Origin: Geitlerinema sp. S16
GTDB taxonomy: Bacteria; Cyanobacteriota; Cyanobacteriia; Cyanobacteriales; Geitlerinemataceae
Length of the DNA: 64,000 nt
Direction of reading: 5' to 3'
Assembly: GCA_011390275.1 (NCBI GenBank)
Contig: JAABST010000002.1
Coordinates: 89,213-153,212 of the forward strand
The translations under genes and the position numbers were made by a program. Shown here in pieces: positions 47,360 to 56,134 of the stretch. Below the pieces are notes generated by a model that searched no databases, was not told the DNA's origin, and saw nothing but the letters and a program-made list of their open reading frames with translations. Each line of letters begins with the position of its first letter. Within the stretch, counting starts at the first letter, position 1.

Positions 47360-48925
47360 CTAACCGCCAAAGATAAGCGCGGCGCTGCCGATGCCCCACT
47401 TGGCCGCCAAGCTAGGCGTAAGCGGAATTAACGTCAAAATCATCACCAGAAAACCAAGCAGAGCAACAATAACCCGTGAATCATTCGGCTCGATCAGCTC
47501 GTTAGAACTCGGACGCTCTAAATCTCGCTGCACCACCAGAATGACGATCGCCCAGTACAGCGCCAGGGGATTAACCAGAGTGGCGATGCCCAAAAATAAC
47601 AGCGACAAAATGGTCGCGACACCCGCCACACGTCGGCCATAAATCGCCTGCATCATCCGTCCGCCGTCGAGTTTTCCCGCTGGCAGCAGATTCAGCGCAT
47701 TGATCACCAAGCCCAGCCAGCCCAGCAACACCAGCGGATGAATCGACACCAGCGACGCCGCTAGCCGATCGCCGATCAGTAATTTGGCAATCCCGGCCAC
47801 GAGGATCGACCCTCGGAAAAAGTCCGTCGGAATCTGAAATAAACTCGTGTCGGTTGATAGCTCGAAGCCGAAAACCAGCATAGCGATCGAGAGCAGTAGA
47901 CCCGCGATCGGTCCGGCGGCGGAGATGTCAAACAGGGCGGAACGGTTCGGCAAAATCGACTGGAAACGGACGATCGCGCCAAACGTGCCGATCTGCCAGG
48001 ACGGGATAAAAAATGGCCAGGAGAGTGAGGCGTTATATCGGCGAGCTGCGACGATATGGGCAATTTCGTGTGTGCCGATGATCGCCCAGATGCCCAAGGT
48101 TAAGGGGATAACTTCGGAGAGACGATCGAGCTGCGAGAACAGATCAAAGTTTAGAAATAGCCCGCTGGCGATCGCCGTGGTGGCGATCGTGCCGAGCAAA
48201 AGCGCGATCGCTAGCCCGATTTGGGTCGCATTCATCGGCTTCGGATCGTCGGCGGTCGGCAACACGACGACCACGGGTTTACCGTCACGATTTTCGATTA
48301 GAAAGGCGCGGTAGCGGTTTTCCGTAGCCGTGGCGATCTTGGCGGCGAGGCTGTCGTAGGTGGCCTCTGGATCGCCGCGCAGGTTGCCGCGAAAAATAGC
48401 GCCGGACTGATAGGGGATGGTCTCGGTGGCGAAGAAGGTATCGATGCCGAAAATACTGCGAACGGCGTCGAGATCGTCCGGCGACATGCCGCCCGGCTCG
48501 GCGGGCATTGTGGTCGGCATTCCCGTCGCGCGGCTGAGGTTTTCGCCTAGATCGCCAGAACTGGCTCGATCGATCGTGGCCATATTGGGATCGCGTCCTT
48601 CGTCGGCGCGATCGGCGGCGAGACGTGCTTCGAGTTTGGCACGTTCGTCCACATCTCGACCCAGCTTCCGCAGCTCACGACCGAGCACAATATAGGCCAC
48701 GATCGACGCCACAATCAGAGTCAGGATAAAGACGCCGTTGGGATAAAACCCCGTCGCAATCAAGATAAAAAAGACGACCCAAGGTGCCGCGAGGGCAAGG
48801 GATTGTAGCCACGAGAGCAGGCCAAATTTACCGTAGGGGCGCGATCGGATATATCCCCACACCAGAACGGCGAGGGTGATAATACCGGTAACGATCGATA
48901 CGATATTGTTCTTTACGATCTCCAT
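47360..48925 (-). CDS. Site-2 protease family protein (M50, EGY type)
   Basis: 521 aa, start ATG at 48925. Two N-terminal membrane segments (about residues 6-25 and 38-75) are followed by a soluble region with DLDAVRSIFGIDTFFATETI and YQSGAIFRGNLRGDPE, a layout typical of the cyanobacterial and chloroplast EGY proteases. The catalytic helix has GTHEIAHIVAARRY near residue 285; LLPAGKLDGGRMMQAIYG further on holds the third zinc ligand. About eight membrane segments in all. The family cleaves membrane-bound regulators inside the membrane; in chloroplasts EGY proteins are needed for thylakoid development. The substrate here is unknown. Divergent from sipA. Confidence 0.88.
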   Translation of the reverse strand: MEIVKNNIVSIVTGIITLAVLVWGYIRSRPYGKFGLLSWLQSLALAAPWVVFFILIATGFYPNGVFILTLIVASIVAYIVLGRELRKLGRDVDERAKLEARLAADRADEGRDPNMATIDRASSGDLGENLSRATGMPTTMPAEPGGMSPDDLDAVRSIFGIDTFFATETIPYQSGAIFRGNLRGDPEATYDSLAAKIATATENRYRAFLIENRDGKPVVVVLPTADDPKPMNATQIGLAIALLLGTIATTAIASGLFLNFDLFSQLDRLSEVIPLTLGIWAIIGTHEIAHIVAARRYNASLSWPFFIPSWQIGTFGAIVRFQSILPNRSALFDISAAGPIAGLLLSIAMLVFGFELSTDTSLFQIPTDFFRGSILVAGIAKLLIGDRLAASLVSIHPLVLLGWLGLVINALNLLPAGKLDGGRMMQAIYGRRVAGVATILSLLFLGIATLVNPLALYWAIVILVVQRDLERPSSNELIEPNDSRVIVALLGFLVMILTLIPLTPSLAAKWGIGSAALIFGG

Positions 48926-49099
48926 CAGTAATTCCGCAGTGCGATCGGCGACGCGATCTGAATTGTGATTGAACGCTGATCATGCACGCTGGCGGATCTA
49001 ACCGCAACGTGTGTAACGCTAGTGTCCTAGCCTAACGTCGATCAGGACGCTCTCGCCGGTGACTGAGCAATTACTTGGTCAATGACAGGCTGTTGATTC

Positions 49100-49121
49100 G
49101 CGGTCTATTGGCGGTCTATTG
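49100..49121. repeat. Tandem 11-base repeat upstream of sipA
   Basis: GCGGTCTATTG occurs twice head to tail (49100-49110, 49111-49121), and related CCTATT copies follow near 49148 and 49158. They lie 40-100 bases before sipA and could be a regulator site. Confidence 0.35.
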
Positions 49122-49204
49122 ACGTAGCGATTGACTGTTTCTTGGACGCCTATTCGCTGCCTATTGGCCTTTGTTTGTCTTACGATTCCTTCATTTGGTG
49201 ACCC

Positions 49205-49498
49205 ATGCCTGAGACCACATCCACCCCCAATCCAGCCCCCACCATTGGCCAGCGCGTTCGTATCGTCACCTTGCCGCCCTACGTCAAGACCGCTGACCCG
49301 ATGCCGATGCTGCGCCCACCCAGTGCGATTTCCGTCGGCGAGATCGGGATTATTCTGGCGCGTCAGCCCGGTGACACCTGGAGCATTCGATTTGCAAAGG
49401 GGGCATATTTGCTCGATCGCGACTATTTCGAGCTGGTCGAAGCCGAGGACGGCACTCATGAGACGGCGAACGATGCGGCCAGCGAGTCAAACGATTGA
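49205..49498 (+). CDS. sipA: SipA, NblS-interacting regulatory protein (DUF3148)
   Basis: 97 aa, start ATG at 49205. After a short polar start, GQRVRIVTLPPYVKTADPMP, MLRPPSAISVGEIGIIL and SIRFAKGAYLLDRDYFEL match the small beta-barrel DUF3148/SipA protein. SipA binds the sensor kinase NblS (Hik33) and changes its activity towards regulators such as RpaB in high-light and nutrient-stress signalling. The family is restricted to cyanobacteria and plastid relatives. The C-terminal tail (EDGTHETANDAASESND) is a longer acidic extension than usual. That the same window has an RpaB-type HLR1 element before psbA is a coincidence of location, though both belong to one pathway. Confidence 0.88.
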   Translation: MPETTSTPNPAPTIGQRVRIVTLPPYVKTADPMPMLRPPSAISVGEIGIILARQPGDTWSIRFAKGAYLLDRDYFELVEAEDGTHETANDAASESND

Positions 49499-49663
49499 GA
49501 TCGATGAGTGTTCGAGTGGTTCAAATTCGAGTGGTTCAAAATGGTTTCGCAATGACGGCGATGTCGTGTGATTCGCGTCGTGATTATTCACTTATGATGA
49601 GGTCGTTGTGTCTATGACAAGATAGAGTCAGTCGCGATCGCCATCGCAACTCCCCCAAAGCCA

Positions 49664-50569
49664 ATGAAAAATGCGGTCATCCCCAAAATAGATGGGCTTG
49701 CCCTGGGTAAGGCAGCGATTTTGCTCACTGCGATCGCGGTGGCCGGGTTTGGCGTCGCGCCGGTGATCTTCTCGGATTCCCGACCGCAAACCGAAACGAT
49801 CGCCCCGCCCAGCATTGACCCGAACTGGCTACTCACTCCAGAGCCTGCCGGGTTAGACGTGGCTCGCGAACAGGCGGATCTATTCGCTAACGAAATTCAT
49901 CGCACGCTGATTCAGTCCGAGGCGGCGCGGATTGTCTCGAAGGCGCATTCCATGGTGGGTGATCCGTCTTATAAGGATTGCTATGGAAAATCGATCGAGC
50001 GCTGTTTTGACAGCATCGAGCAGTCGATTCGGGAAGAGTGGCTGACGGCGATCGAACACGATGAAAAAATCCGGGTGTTGTTTCGTTGGCAAGCGCTGCA
50101 AGTGGCGCGGACTGGAAATGTCGAACCGCCAGTGATGGCGCTAGACGGAACCTTTTTACAGCTCAGTGACAAACTGGCGATCGAGCGGAACGCGGCGATG
50201 AATAGCAGCGTCGAGGGAGCATCACGTTTCCGGCAAATCGAATCGCAACTAGACCGGCTCAACAACGCGCCAAACGACTCCGACGCTTCCCCCGATTCTG
50301 CCGCTCCGCCTAATGACGGCAGCGATCGCCCGATCGCCCCAACTCCATCCCCGACAACGACTCCCAAGCCGCCGCAGCCCTCTGCCCCTGCGGCCAGTGA
50401 CCCGGAGTCCGACCTGAGCGGAGATCAGACCCCCACTAGCCCCAATCCAGAGTCGTCTGACGTTGAAAATCCGGCTCAAAACCTTGATCAAGACACTAGC
50501 CCTGAACCCATAATCGACGAAGCCGATCCCAAAGATGCGCCGAGCGAGGACGAGAACAATGGTGAATAA
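49664..50569 (+). CDS. Membrane-anchored protein with a disordered C-terminus, function unknown
   Basis: 301 aa, start ATG at 49664. A signal-anchor helix (residues about 14-36, LGKAAILLTAIAVAGFGVAP) precedes a helical domain of about 130 residues with two Cys (YKDCYGKSIERCFDSIEQS) and then a Pro/Asp/Ser-rich tail (about 190-301). I do not recognise the domain. The gene overlaps the next one by 11 bases (its stop lies inside the start region ATGGTGAATAA), so the two are translated together. The helical part could bind other envelope proteins. Confidence 0.65.
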   Translation: MKNAVIPKIDGLALGKAAILLTAIAVAGFGVAPVIFSDSRPQTETIAPPSIDPNWLLTPEPAGLDVAREQADLFANEIHRTLIQSEAARIVSKAHSMVGDPSYKDCYGKSIERCFDSIEQSIREEWLTAIEHDEKIRVLFRWQALQVARTGNVEPPVMALDGTFLQLSDKLAIERNAAMNSSVEGASRFRQIESQLDRLNNAPNDSDASPDSAAPPNDGSDRPIAPTPSPTTTPKPPQPSAPAASDPESDLSGDQTPTSPNPESSDVENPAQNLDQDTSPEPIIDEADPKDAPSEDENNGE

Positions 50570-52538
50570 ACGAACAATTATGGGTGTGGTGTCTGCCGGA
50601 GCTATTTTGCTGGGGGTGGGTATCGCCCGCAGCGCCGTAACCACAGAACGGATCGTGACGGACGAAGCCTTCAACCTCGCCCAGCAAACCGGTCAGCCCG
50701 TATGGGAGACCTACAAACGTCACGTTTGGCTGGCCTGGATTGGCAGTGTGGTTGCGATCGCTGGAGTTTCGGGAGTGGCAACGTCACTCTATGCGCGGGA
50801 CGAGGAAATCGAGGATATTGCCGATCGTGCCTTGGGGTTGCGCGATCGATTGGCGACGACCGTTCCAGCCTTGCGAGCCATCTCGGCAGAGCGGCATCGT
50901 GCCTTGCCGCCAAACCCCTCTCCAAATCCCTCGAACTCTTTGGAGTCAGTAGATGAGCTGGAAAACTCAAGCGATGAGGCGGCAACGAATCGCCTAAAAA
51001 AGTCCTCAATAGCGACCCCGATCTCGGCTCCAGTCTCGACCCCGATCGCCGCCCCGATTTCGACCCCGATCGCACTTCAGCCGAACACTACCCCACCTCT
51101 CAATCTCACTCGCACTAACGATCTCCCTCACGATCCCCCCTACGATCGTTCTCAACCCCCGTCTAGCCCCGACGATCCATCCCCCCAAGAGGATTTAGAG
51201 GATTTCGTGAATAACGAGCCGACCTCAGACGATGAGTGGCTTGATCCTCTGGATGTGCGAGATACTTCAACCTTGCGAACGTGGGAAATCGACGAGCCGA
51301 TCGCTCAAACCGCCGACTCTGTTAGCACTCTCAGCGATGACGCCAAAGAGTTTGAACCTCTATTTTTATCTGAGCCATCTTTAGATGACTGGAGCCTTTC
51401 GCCAACCCAAGCGATGTCTTTTGCGGACGAGAGCAGCGAGAATCTTGCTCTAGAGAGAGAAGATGCTGAACCCGTCGAGGAGTTGGATGACGATCCTTTA
51501 AATCTAGATCCTGATCCTGATCCGGCCTCCGCCACCTTTCTCACGTCCCTCGTGACGGCTTCGTTGCTGTGCGTCTGTGGTGATGACAGTCAGGAAACAA
51601 TCGTCGTTGCGAAAGCGAATTTATTGCGCGAGCTGATCGATCAACGCCTTGATCGGGGACACAAATGCATCGTGTGCGATCCACAGGATGAAGCGCAGAC
51701 CTGGCGCGGCTGCGATCGCCTAGGGCAAAACGAAGATTACGCCATGATCGACGTGGCGATCGCGACGATCGTGGCGGAACTCGAAACCCGCCTAGAGGTT
51801 ACCAAAACGGGACAGGCAGACTTTTCTCCCATTACCCTCGTGTGCTTCCATCCCTCCGACTGGATCGATCGCTGCGCCTCCGCGCCTCTGTTAGCCGCCC
51901 GCACGATCGACGCAGATCGTGTCGCGATCTCCCTCATTCTGATCGAAACGGCTCCACCGAAACAATGGGGAGCCTTTGGACACAACGCCCTGAGTTTTCC
52001 GAACGACGCCTTCCTTGAACTCGAACTCGACATCAGCGATACAGAATTCGACGATCCGGAACCGGGAAGAGAGACCATGAGTCTTAACAGTCAAACCGAT
52101 GCTGCCAATTCGGCCAATAACCGGATCAGCCCCTCCCAAAACGGAGACCTGAGCCGCCATCCAGTCGCGATCGCCTGGGTACGCGATCCCACTCGCCCCG
52201 AGGCCAACGCCTTCGAGACGATCGCCCTACCCGAATTCAACACACCGCTCTTTAGCGCACCGCCGATTCGATCGCGGCCACCGCTTACCGTTCCCCCGGC
52301 ACGCCCCACAACCGAAACTGAACAAAATTTAGTGGGCGATCTGTCACCAAATCAGGCCGAAAACAGCTATCCTATGGCAGACTCAGAGACAGAGAAACAG
52401 CTTCGATCGCAGATCGCTCTGTTTCAAGACCTTGGCATGACACGAGAGCAGATCGTTGTCGCCGTTTGGGACGTGCGCAACCCGGACTCAGACGAGTATG
52501 AGATCGCCTCGGCCTTCTTCGATCGCCTGACGCGCTAA
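50559..52538 (+). CDS. Membrane protein with a degenerate conjugation-type ATPase domain
   Basis: 659 aa from ATG 50559 (MVNKRTIMGVVSAG), overlapping the upstream gene. Two membrane helices lie at about residues 7-22 and 60-78. A disordered Pro/Asp/Ser region spans about 105-325. The part from about 330 reads SLLCVCGDDSQETIVVAKAN, then RGHKCIVCDPQDEAQTWRG, DVAIATIVAELETRL and AISLILIETAP. The order and wording follow VirD4/TraD-like coupling ATPases of cyanobacterial plasmids, but the Walker A GxxGxGK(S/T) is replaced by GDDSQET without the lysine, so ATP hydrolysis is unlikely. The C-terminal 50 residues (LRSQIALFQDLGMTREQIVV) form a helical end domain. The ATPase relation is my reading of motif order, not a proven homology. 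Confidence 0.6.
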   Translation: MVNKRTIMGVVSAGAILLGVGIARSAVTTERIVTDEAFNLAQQTGQPVWETYKRHVWLAWIGSVVAIAGVSGVATSLYARDEEIEDIADRALGLRDRLATTVPALRAISAERHRALPPNPSPNPSNSLESVDELENSSDEAATNRLKKSSIATPISAPVSTPIAAPISTPIALQPNTTPPLNLTRTNDLPHDPPYDRSQPPSSPDDPSPQEDLEDFVNNEPTSDDEWLDPLDVRDTSTLRTWEIDEPIAQTADSVSTLSDDAKEFEPLFLSEPSLDDWSLSPTQAMSFADESSENLALEREDAEPVEELDDDPLNLDPDPDPASATFLTSLVTASLLCVCGDDSQETIVVAKANLLRELIDQRLDRGHKCIVCDPQDEAQTWRGCDRLGQNEDYAMIDVAIATIVAELETRLEVTKTGQADFSPITLVCFHPSDWIDRCASAPLLAARTIDADRVAISLILIETAPPKQWGAFGHNALSFPNDAFLELELDISDTEFDDPEPGRETMSLNSQTDAANSANNRISPSQNGDLSRHPVAIAWVRDPTRPEANAFETIALPEFNTPLFSAPPIRSRPPLTVPPARPTTETEQNLVGDLSPNQAENSYPMADSETEKQLRSQIALFQDLGMTREQIVVAVWDVRNPDSDEYEIASAFFDRLTR

Positions 52539-52748
52539 AGCTTGGCAAAATCTCGATAAGATCTGTGCCAGCCTAGGTCAAAAGCGACGGTTCAATTTAG
52601 ACTAAATTGTGATTCAATCGGCGTCTAACATTGATCATCGGTTTCTGGTGAGACGTAATTTCCCCCTCAACTCCCGATAACGTCGGTCTGACGATCCGTT
52701 CGCCACGGTAGACCTTCCCCGCAACCCACTACACACCCGTATATCGCC

Positions 52749-53354
52749 ATGAGCTTCCGAGAACGAGCCGCAGACCAATACGATCGCGCGAAATCCCAGT
52801 TCGCCAACCTCAACACCGATGAACCGGTTCAGATTGAAGCTCCGCCCCGTGTGGTCGAAGGTGTCAATGCGGTCATCTCCTACTATTTATGCTCTTGGGC
52901 GATTTGGCGTCCGCTGCGTTTCCTCTCTGCCCGCCTCACGGAAGCCGTCATTCTCTACGTCATCGTTCCCGGCGTTAAGGGTGCGCTCATGGGTGCCATC
53001 AACCCGATGAATGCGCTGCCGGTATCGGCTCCGCAAATCCAAAAAGATGCTCACGCTCTAACCGCGTTCGTCGTTCGCCCCGTGGTGGGTGGTACGGTCA
53101 AGACCGTAAGCAACGTCATCGCGATTTCGGCAGCGTCCGTCGATGCCGCAGAACGCACCCGTCTCGTCGCCAACACTGGCGAGCCGATCGAACTTTCCCC
53201 CGTGCTATCCCAAACCTCCGTTGATTCCAACTATGTTTGGATGGTCAACTACATGTCTGGAACCAACGCACCGGTTCAAAATGTCTCCAATAATCGTCAG
53301 CCGACGGTTCTCAGCGGGGAGCAACGCGCCTTTGTTAACCGGTTCGGTAACTAA
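52749..53354 (+). CDS. Protein of unknown function with hydrophobic centre
   Basis: 201 aa, start ATG at 52749. A charged N-terminus (MSFRERAADQYDRAKSQFAN) is followed by a region of moderate hydrophobicity (about 40-100, including SYYLCSWAIWRPLRFLSARL and AVILYVIVPGVKGALMGA), then FVVRPVVGGTVKTVSNVIAI. The C-terminus holds the motif NVSNNRQP, which reappears as NVSNDGQP in the next gene. No known domain is recognised. It sits in the same-strand cluster after the ATPase-like gene with a 210-base gap. Membrane association is likely; the role is unknown. Confidence 0.55.
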   Translation: MSFRERAADQYDRAKSQFANLNTDEPVQIEAPPRVVEGVNAVISYYLCSWAIWRPLRFLSARLTEAVILYVIVPGVKGALMGAINPMNALPVSAPQIQKDAHALTAFVVRPVVGGTVKTVSNVIAISAASVDAAERTRLVANTGEPIELSPVLSQTSVDSNYVWMVNYMSGTNAPVQNVSNNRQPTVLSGEQRAFVNRFGN

Positions 53355-53381
53355 ACGGATCGAAACGTCAGACGATCGACC

Positions 53382-53639
53382 GTGAAACCATCGCCCCCCG
53401 CTCACTCGCGCAATCAATGGATTCTAGCCACGTGTCTAGGATTATTATTGCTGGACGTATATTGCCACGTGAATCGTGTCGATCGTCTCGCTCTGCTTGA
53501 AAGCGTGATCGCCTATATTCGCCCACCGTCCGTCCGTAATGTCTCCAATGATGGACAGCCACCTGCCCCAGCCCAGCCCTGTCAACGTACCGCCACGGGC
53601 TGGAATTGTAATGTCTCGCCTACTCCAACAGACCTCTAA
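53382..53639 (+). CDS. Small membrane protein, overlaps the next gene
   Basis: 85 aa with GTG start at 53382, 27 bases after the previous stop. One membrane helix (residues about 12-26, WILATCLGLLLLDVY) is followed by a short extracytoplasmic tail with RNVSNDGQPPAPAQPC and two Cys. The tail shares NVSNxxQP with the upstream protein. Its end overlaps the start of the M23/transglycosylase gene by 29 bases in another frame, a sign of coupled translation. Function unknown. Confidence 0.5.
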   Translation: MKPSPPAHSRNQWILATCLGLLLLDVYCHVNRVDRLALLESVIAYIRPPSVRNVSNDGQPPAPAQPCQRTATGWNCNVSPTPTDL

Positions 53640-54897
53640 TTTCTTCACGCTGATCGTGGTGTTGGTGACGATCAGTACGCAGGGTGTGCCGCGTGCGCGG
53701 GCGGCATGGCTCAAGGCGGTCGATTGGGCGTTTATGACGGATGAATCGGATAGTGGGCCGCGCGTCAGTTTTGACGAGGGGAAGACGGTCAAAAGCGGCG
53801 ATAAAGTTGCGGGCTTTGCGGTGAGCGACGTATTTTTGCCCTGCACGAATCCCAGCGTCAGCACGAAGGATTGTCGCACCTGGGAAGGCCATGCTCGCGC
53901 TCATTTAGGTGTTGATGTATCGACTCCCCCAGGTCAAAAGCTGGTGATGTTTGGCGTACGGGGTCAAGCATTTCGGGTGACCTGTTCGGGGTCTGTGGAT
54001 TCTCGGGAGGGGGGCGGTTTGGTTGCGACGATCGAGGCGCATGGCTATACATTTCAGGCCATGCACCTCAATCGCTGCCAGTCAGGAACGGTGCAGGTTG
54101 GGCGTGTCTTTGCGGAGACGGGAAATTCGGGCTATTCCACCGGGCCGCACCTGCACTGGGGACAGAAGCAAGAGGGCGCGGCGATCGATCCCCATCAGGT
54201 TTACCTCGAAGCGGCGCTCTCGGGCGGCGTGATGAAAAATGAGTATGCCAAAATTGAGCGGCTGAAAGCGGCGATCATTGAGCAAGAATCTGGCGCGGAG
54301 GTAAGCTTGCTGAATCCTGACAGCGGCGCGATCGGCCTAGGGCAAGTCATGCCGGAGAATGTCCCCAGTTGGACGAAGCAGTGTTTGGGGCGTGAGCTGA
54401 CCCCCGCAGAGTTTCAGAATGATGCGCGAGCGCAGAACGAGGTGATCGACTGCAAGCTCGAACAATATTGGAAAACGGCGAAGTCGAGAACGACAAACGA
54501 AAAAGTGCGTGACGTGGCGGCGATTTGGTATGCCGGGAATGCAGACGCAAAAAATAGCACTGCGCTTCAGCCCTACGGCAATAACGTTTACCCCAGCATT
54601 CAGTCCTACACCTATCAGGTTCTCGATCGCTTTGAAGCTTTGGGGGATAAATCTACAACTTCGGATTCAGGCACAGCGATCGAGGAAACCGTCGAGCTAC
54701 CGGAAATTGTCCCTGGTGCGGAGTTTGCTGATCCCGCAGCGGTGACGCCAAGCCATCCGTCAAGCCCTCTGAATGAGTCGAACCGCCGCAACGATTCGGC
54801 CACAGAATCCACAACGCCCACAACACCCGTGACGCCAACAACCCAAGGCGATCGTCCTCTGATCCCTGGCGATCGCGATTTCGATGATCAAAACTAA
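53611..54897 (+). CDS. M23 endopeptidase fused to a lytic transglycosylase
   Basis: 428 aa from ATG 53611 (MSRLLQQTSNFFTLIVVL); an ATG at 53539 would overlap the upstream gene further. A signal peptide or anchor (residues 8-35, ending ARA) leads to an M23/LytM domain about 90-205: zinc-site HLGVDVSTPPG, then HGYTFQAMHLNRC and GYSTGPHLHWG. Residues about 218-350 are an SLT-type lytic transglycosylase with catalytic Glu in EQESG and the typical GAIGLGQVMPENV and IWYAGNADAK. The tail is Ser/Thr/Pro-rich. The two activities cut peptide and glycan strands of peptidoglycan, as enzymes that open the wall for secretion or conjugation machinery do. Together with the ATPase-like neighbour this hints at a transport apparatus, not proven. 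Confidence 0.8.
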   Translation: MSRLLQQTSNFFTLIVVLVTISTQGVPRARAAWLKAVDWAFMTDESDSGPRVSFDEGKTVKSGDKVAGFAVSDVFLPCTNPSVSTKDCRTWEGHARAHLGVDVSTPPGQKLVMFGVRGQAFRVTCSGSVDSREGGGLVATIEAHGYTFQAMHLNRCQSGTVQVGRVFAETGNSGYSTGPHLHWGQKQEGAAIDPHQVYLEAALSGGVMKNEYAKIERLKAAIIEQESGAEVSLLNPDSGAIGLGQVMPENVPSWTKQCLGRELTPAEFQNDARAQNEVIDCKLEQYWKTAKSRTTNEKVRDVAAIWYAGNADAKNSTALQPYGNNVYPSIQSYTYQVLDRFEALGDKSTTSDSGTAIEETVELPEIVPGAEFADPAAVTPSHPSSPLNESNRRNDSATESTTPTTPVTPTTQGDRPLIPGDRDFDDQN

Positions 54898-54933
54898 CGG
54901 CGTTCCTAGCGTCAATCCCCGAGGACTTGCAGT

Positions 54934-55512
54934 ATGTCTGGGTATCAGGTTAAACGGACACTTCTCAACCTTGCGCTGATCGCAGCGGGTCTGAGTTTGG
55001 GCGTGAGCGCGATCGAGGCGCAAGATATCGAGTCGCTCCCGTTTGAGCCAATCCCGATCGAGCCGATCGAGCCAATCCTGATCGAGCCAATCCCCCTTGA
55101 GCCAATCCCGATCGAGCCGATCGAGACAATCCCGCTCACTTTATTTCCCTTAGAAGACCAGAATCGAGGGACTTCCCCGATCTATCACATCGTTTTAGTG
55201 GATCTGATCGACACCGTGACCGAGGCGGAAATCGAAGCGCTGATCGCCGACGGTGAACACTCGCTCGCCAGCATTCCCGGTGTTTGTTCCGTCGATATGG
55301 GTCTCAAGCTGCGGGACGATCGTGACGTGCATATCCGCGACTACGATCTCGCCGTCTACGTCCAATTGGGTTACGCCGCCGCACTTGACGCCTACGGTTC
55401 TCACCCGAACCACCAGGCGTTTCTTGAGCGTCAGCGCCATCTTTGGTCTAGCATCCGCGTCATCGATTTTTCGGGATCTACCCCCAGCACGATATGGAAC
55501 GACTGTCAGTAA
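54934..55512 (+). CDS. Secreted Dabb-like (A/B-barrel) protein with Glu-Pro-Ile repeats
   Basis: 192 aa, start ATG at 54934 with AGGA before it. A signal peptide (cleavage near IEA, residue 28) is followed by about 35 residues of EPIPIEPI-type repeats, then by a ferredoxin-like domain with IYHIVLVDLIDTVTEAEIEA and GVCSVDMGLKLRDDRDVHIR, and DYDLAVYVQLGYAAALDAY, characteristic of stress-responsive A/B-barrel (Dabb) proteins, here apparently exported. Its stop overlaps the start of ruvX by 19 bases. Dabb proteins are small dimers of mixed function; the role is unknown. Confidence 0.7.
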   Translation: MSGYQVKRTLLNLALIAAGLSLGVSAIEAQDIESLPFEPIPIEPIEPILIEPIPLEPIPIEPIETIPLTLFPLEDQNRGTSPIYHIVLVDLIDTVTEAEIEALIADGEHSLASIPGVCSVDMGLKLRDDRDVHIRDYDLAVYVQLGYAAALDAYGSHPNHQAFLERQRHLWSSIRVIDFSGSTPSTIWNDCQ

Positions 55513-55937
55513 TCGGACTTGATATTGGGCGTAAGCGGGTTGGGGTTGCGGGCTGTGATGGCCTGGGAATGGGCGCAACCGGCATTACAACCGTCGTCCG
55601 AAAATCGTTTCGTGAAGATGTAATCGCCTTTGCGGATTTAGTTCGCGATCGCCAAGCGACGGCGCTCGTTGTCGGGTTGCCGTACACGATGGATGGCGCA
55701 GAAGGCAAGCAGGCGGCATCCGTGCGACGCTACGCTGATCGTCTCAGTCGTAGCCTCAATTTACCGCTGTACTACGTGGATGAACGATTAAGCTCGATCG
55801 AAGCTGAAGAGGCCATCCAACACACAGGCCGATCGCCCTCACGCCACAAACCCGAAATCGATCGGCGAGCCGCCGCCATTTTGCTACAGCGTTGGCTCGA
55901 TCGGCGTCGTCGCGAGTCAGGCTCTCCCAACAATTAA
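55494..55937 (+). CDS. ruvX: Putative Holliday junction resolvase / pre-16S rRNA nuclease (YqgF)
   Basis: 147 aa, start ATG at 55494, overlapping the Dabb gene by 19 bases. RNase H-like fold: VIGLDIGRKRVGVAGCD holds the first catalytic Asp, LVVGLPYTMDG the middle motif, YYVDERLSSIEAEEA the Glu, and KPEIDRRAAAILLQRWLD the last Asp. In bacteria YqgF processes the 5' end of 16S rRNA and may resolve recombination junctions. The order ruvX, DUF3727, mltG, yqeG seen here is a common cyanobacterial arrangement, as far as I know. Confidence 0.92.
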   Translation: MERLSVIGLDIGRKRVGVAGCDGLGMGATGITTVVRKSFREDVIAFADLVRDRQATALVVGLPYTMDGAEGKQAASVRRYADRLSRSLNLPLYYVDERLSSIEAEEAIQHTGRSPSRHKPEIDRRAAAILLQRWLDRRRRESGSPNN

Positions 55938-56134
55938 CCCGTCTCGATCGTATTCGTTCCAGAGTCGCGATCGCCGCTCAGATCAAACAAAAGACTCCGT
56001 CACGCAGCACAGGATTGAATGCATCGTCACAAATATAGATACAACAGCGACGCGTGTTATGCTCAAAGCATCACAGGCGGATCACCAACACCTGTCTATT
56101 TTTCGTTTCCCCTTGGTATTTTTTTCGGCGCTAT

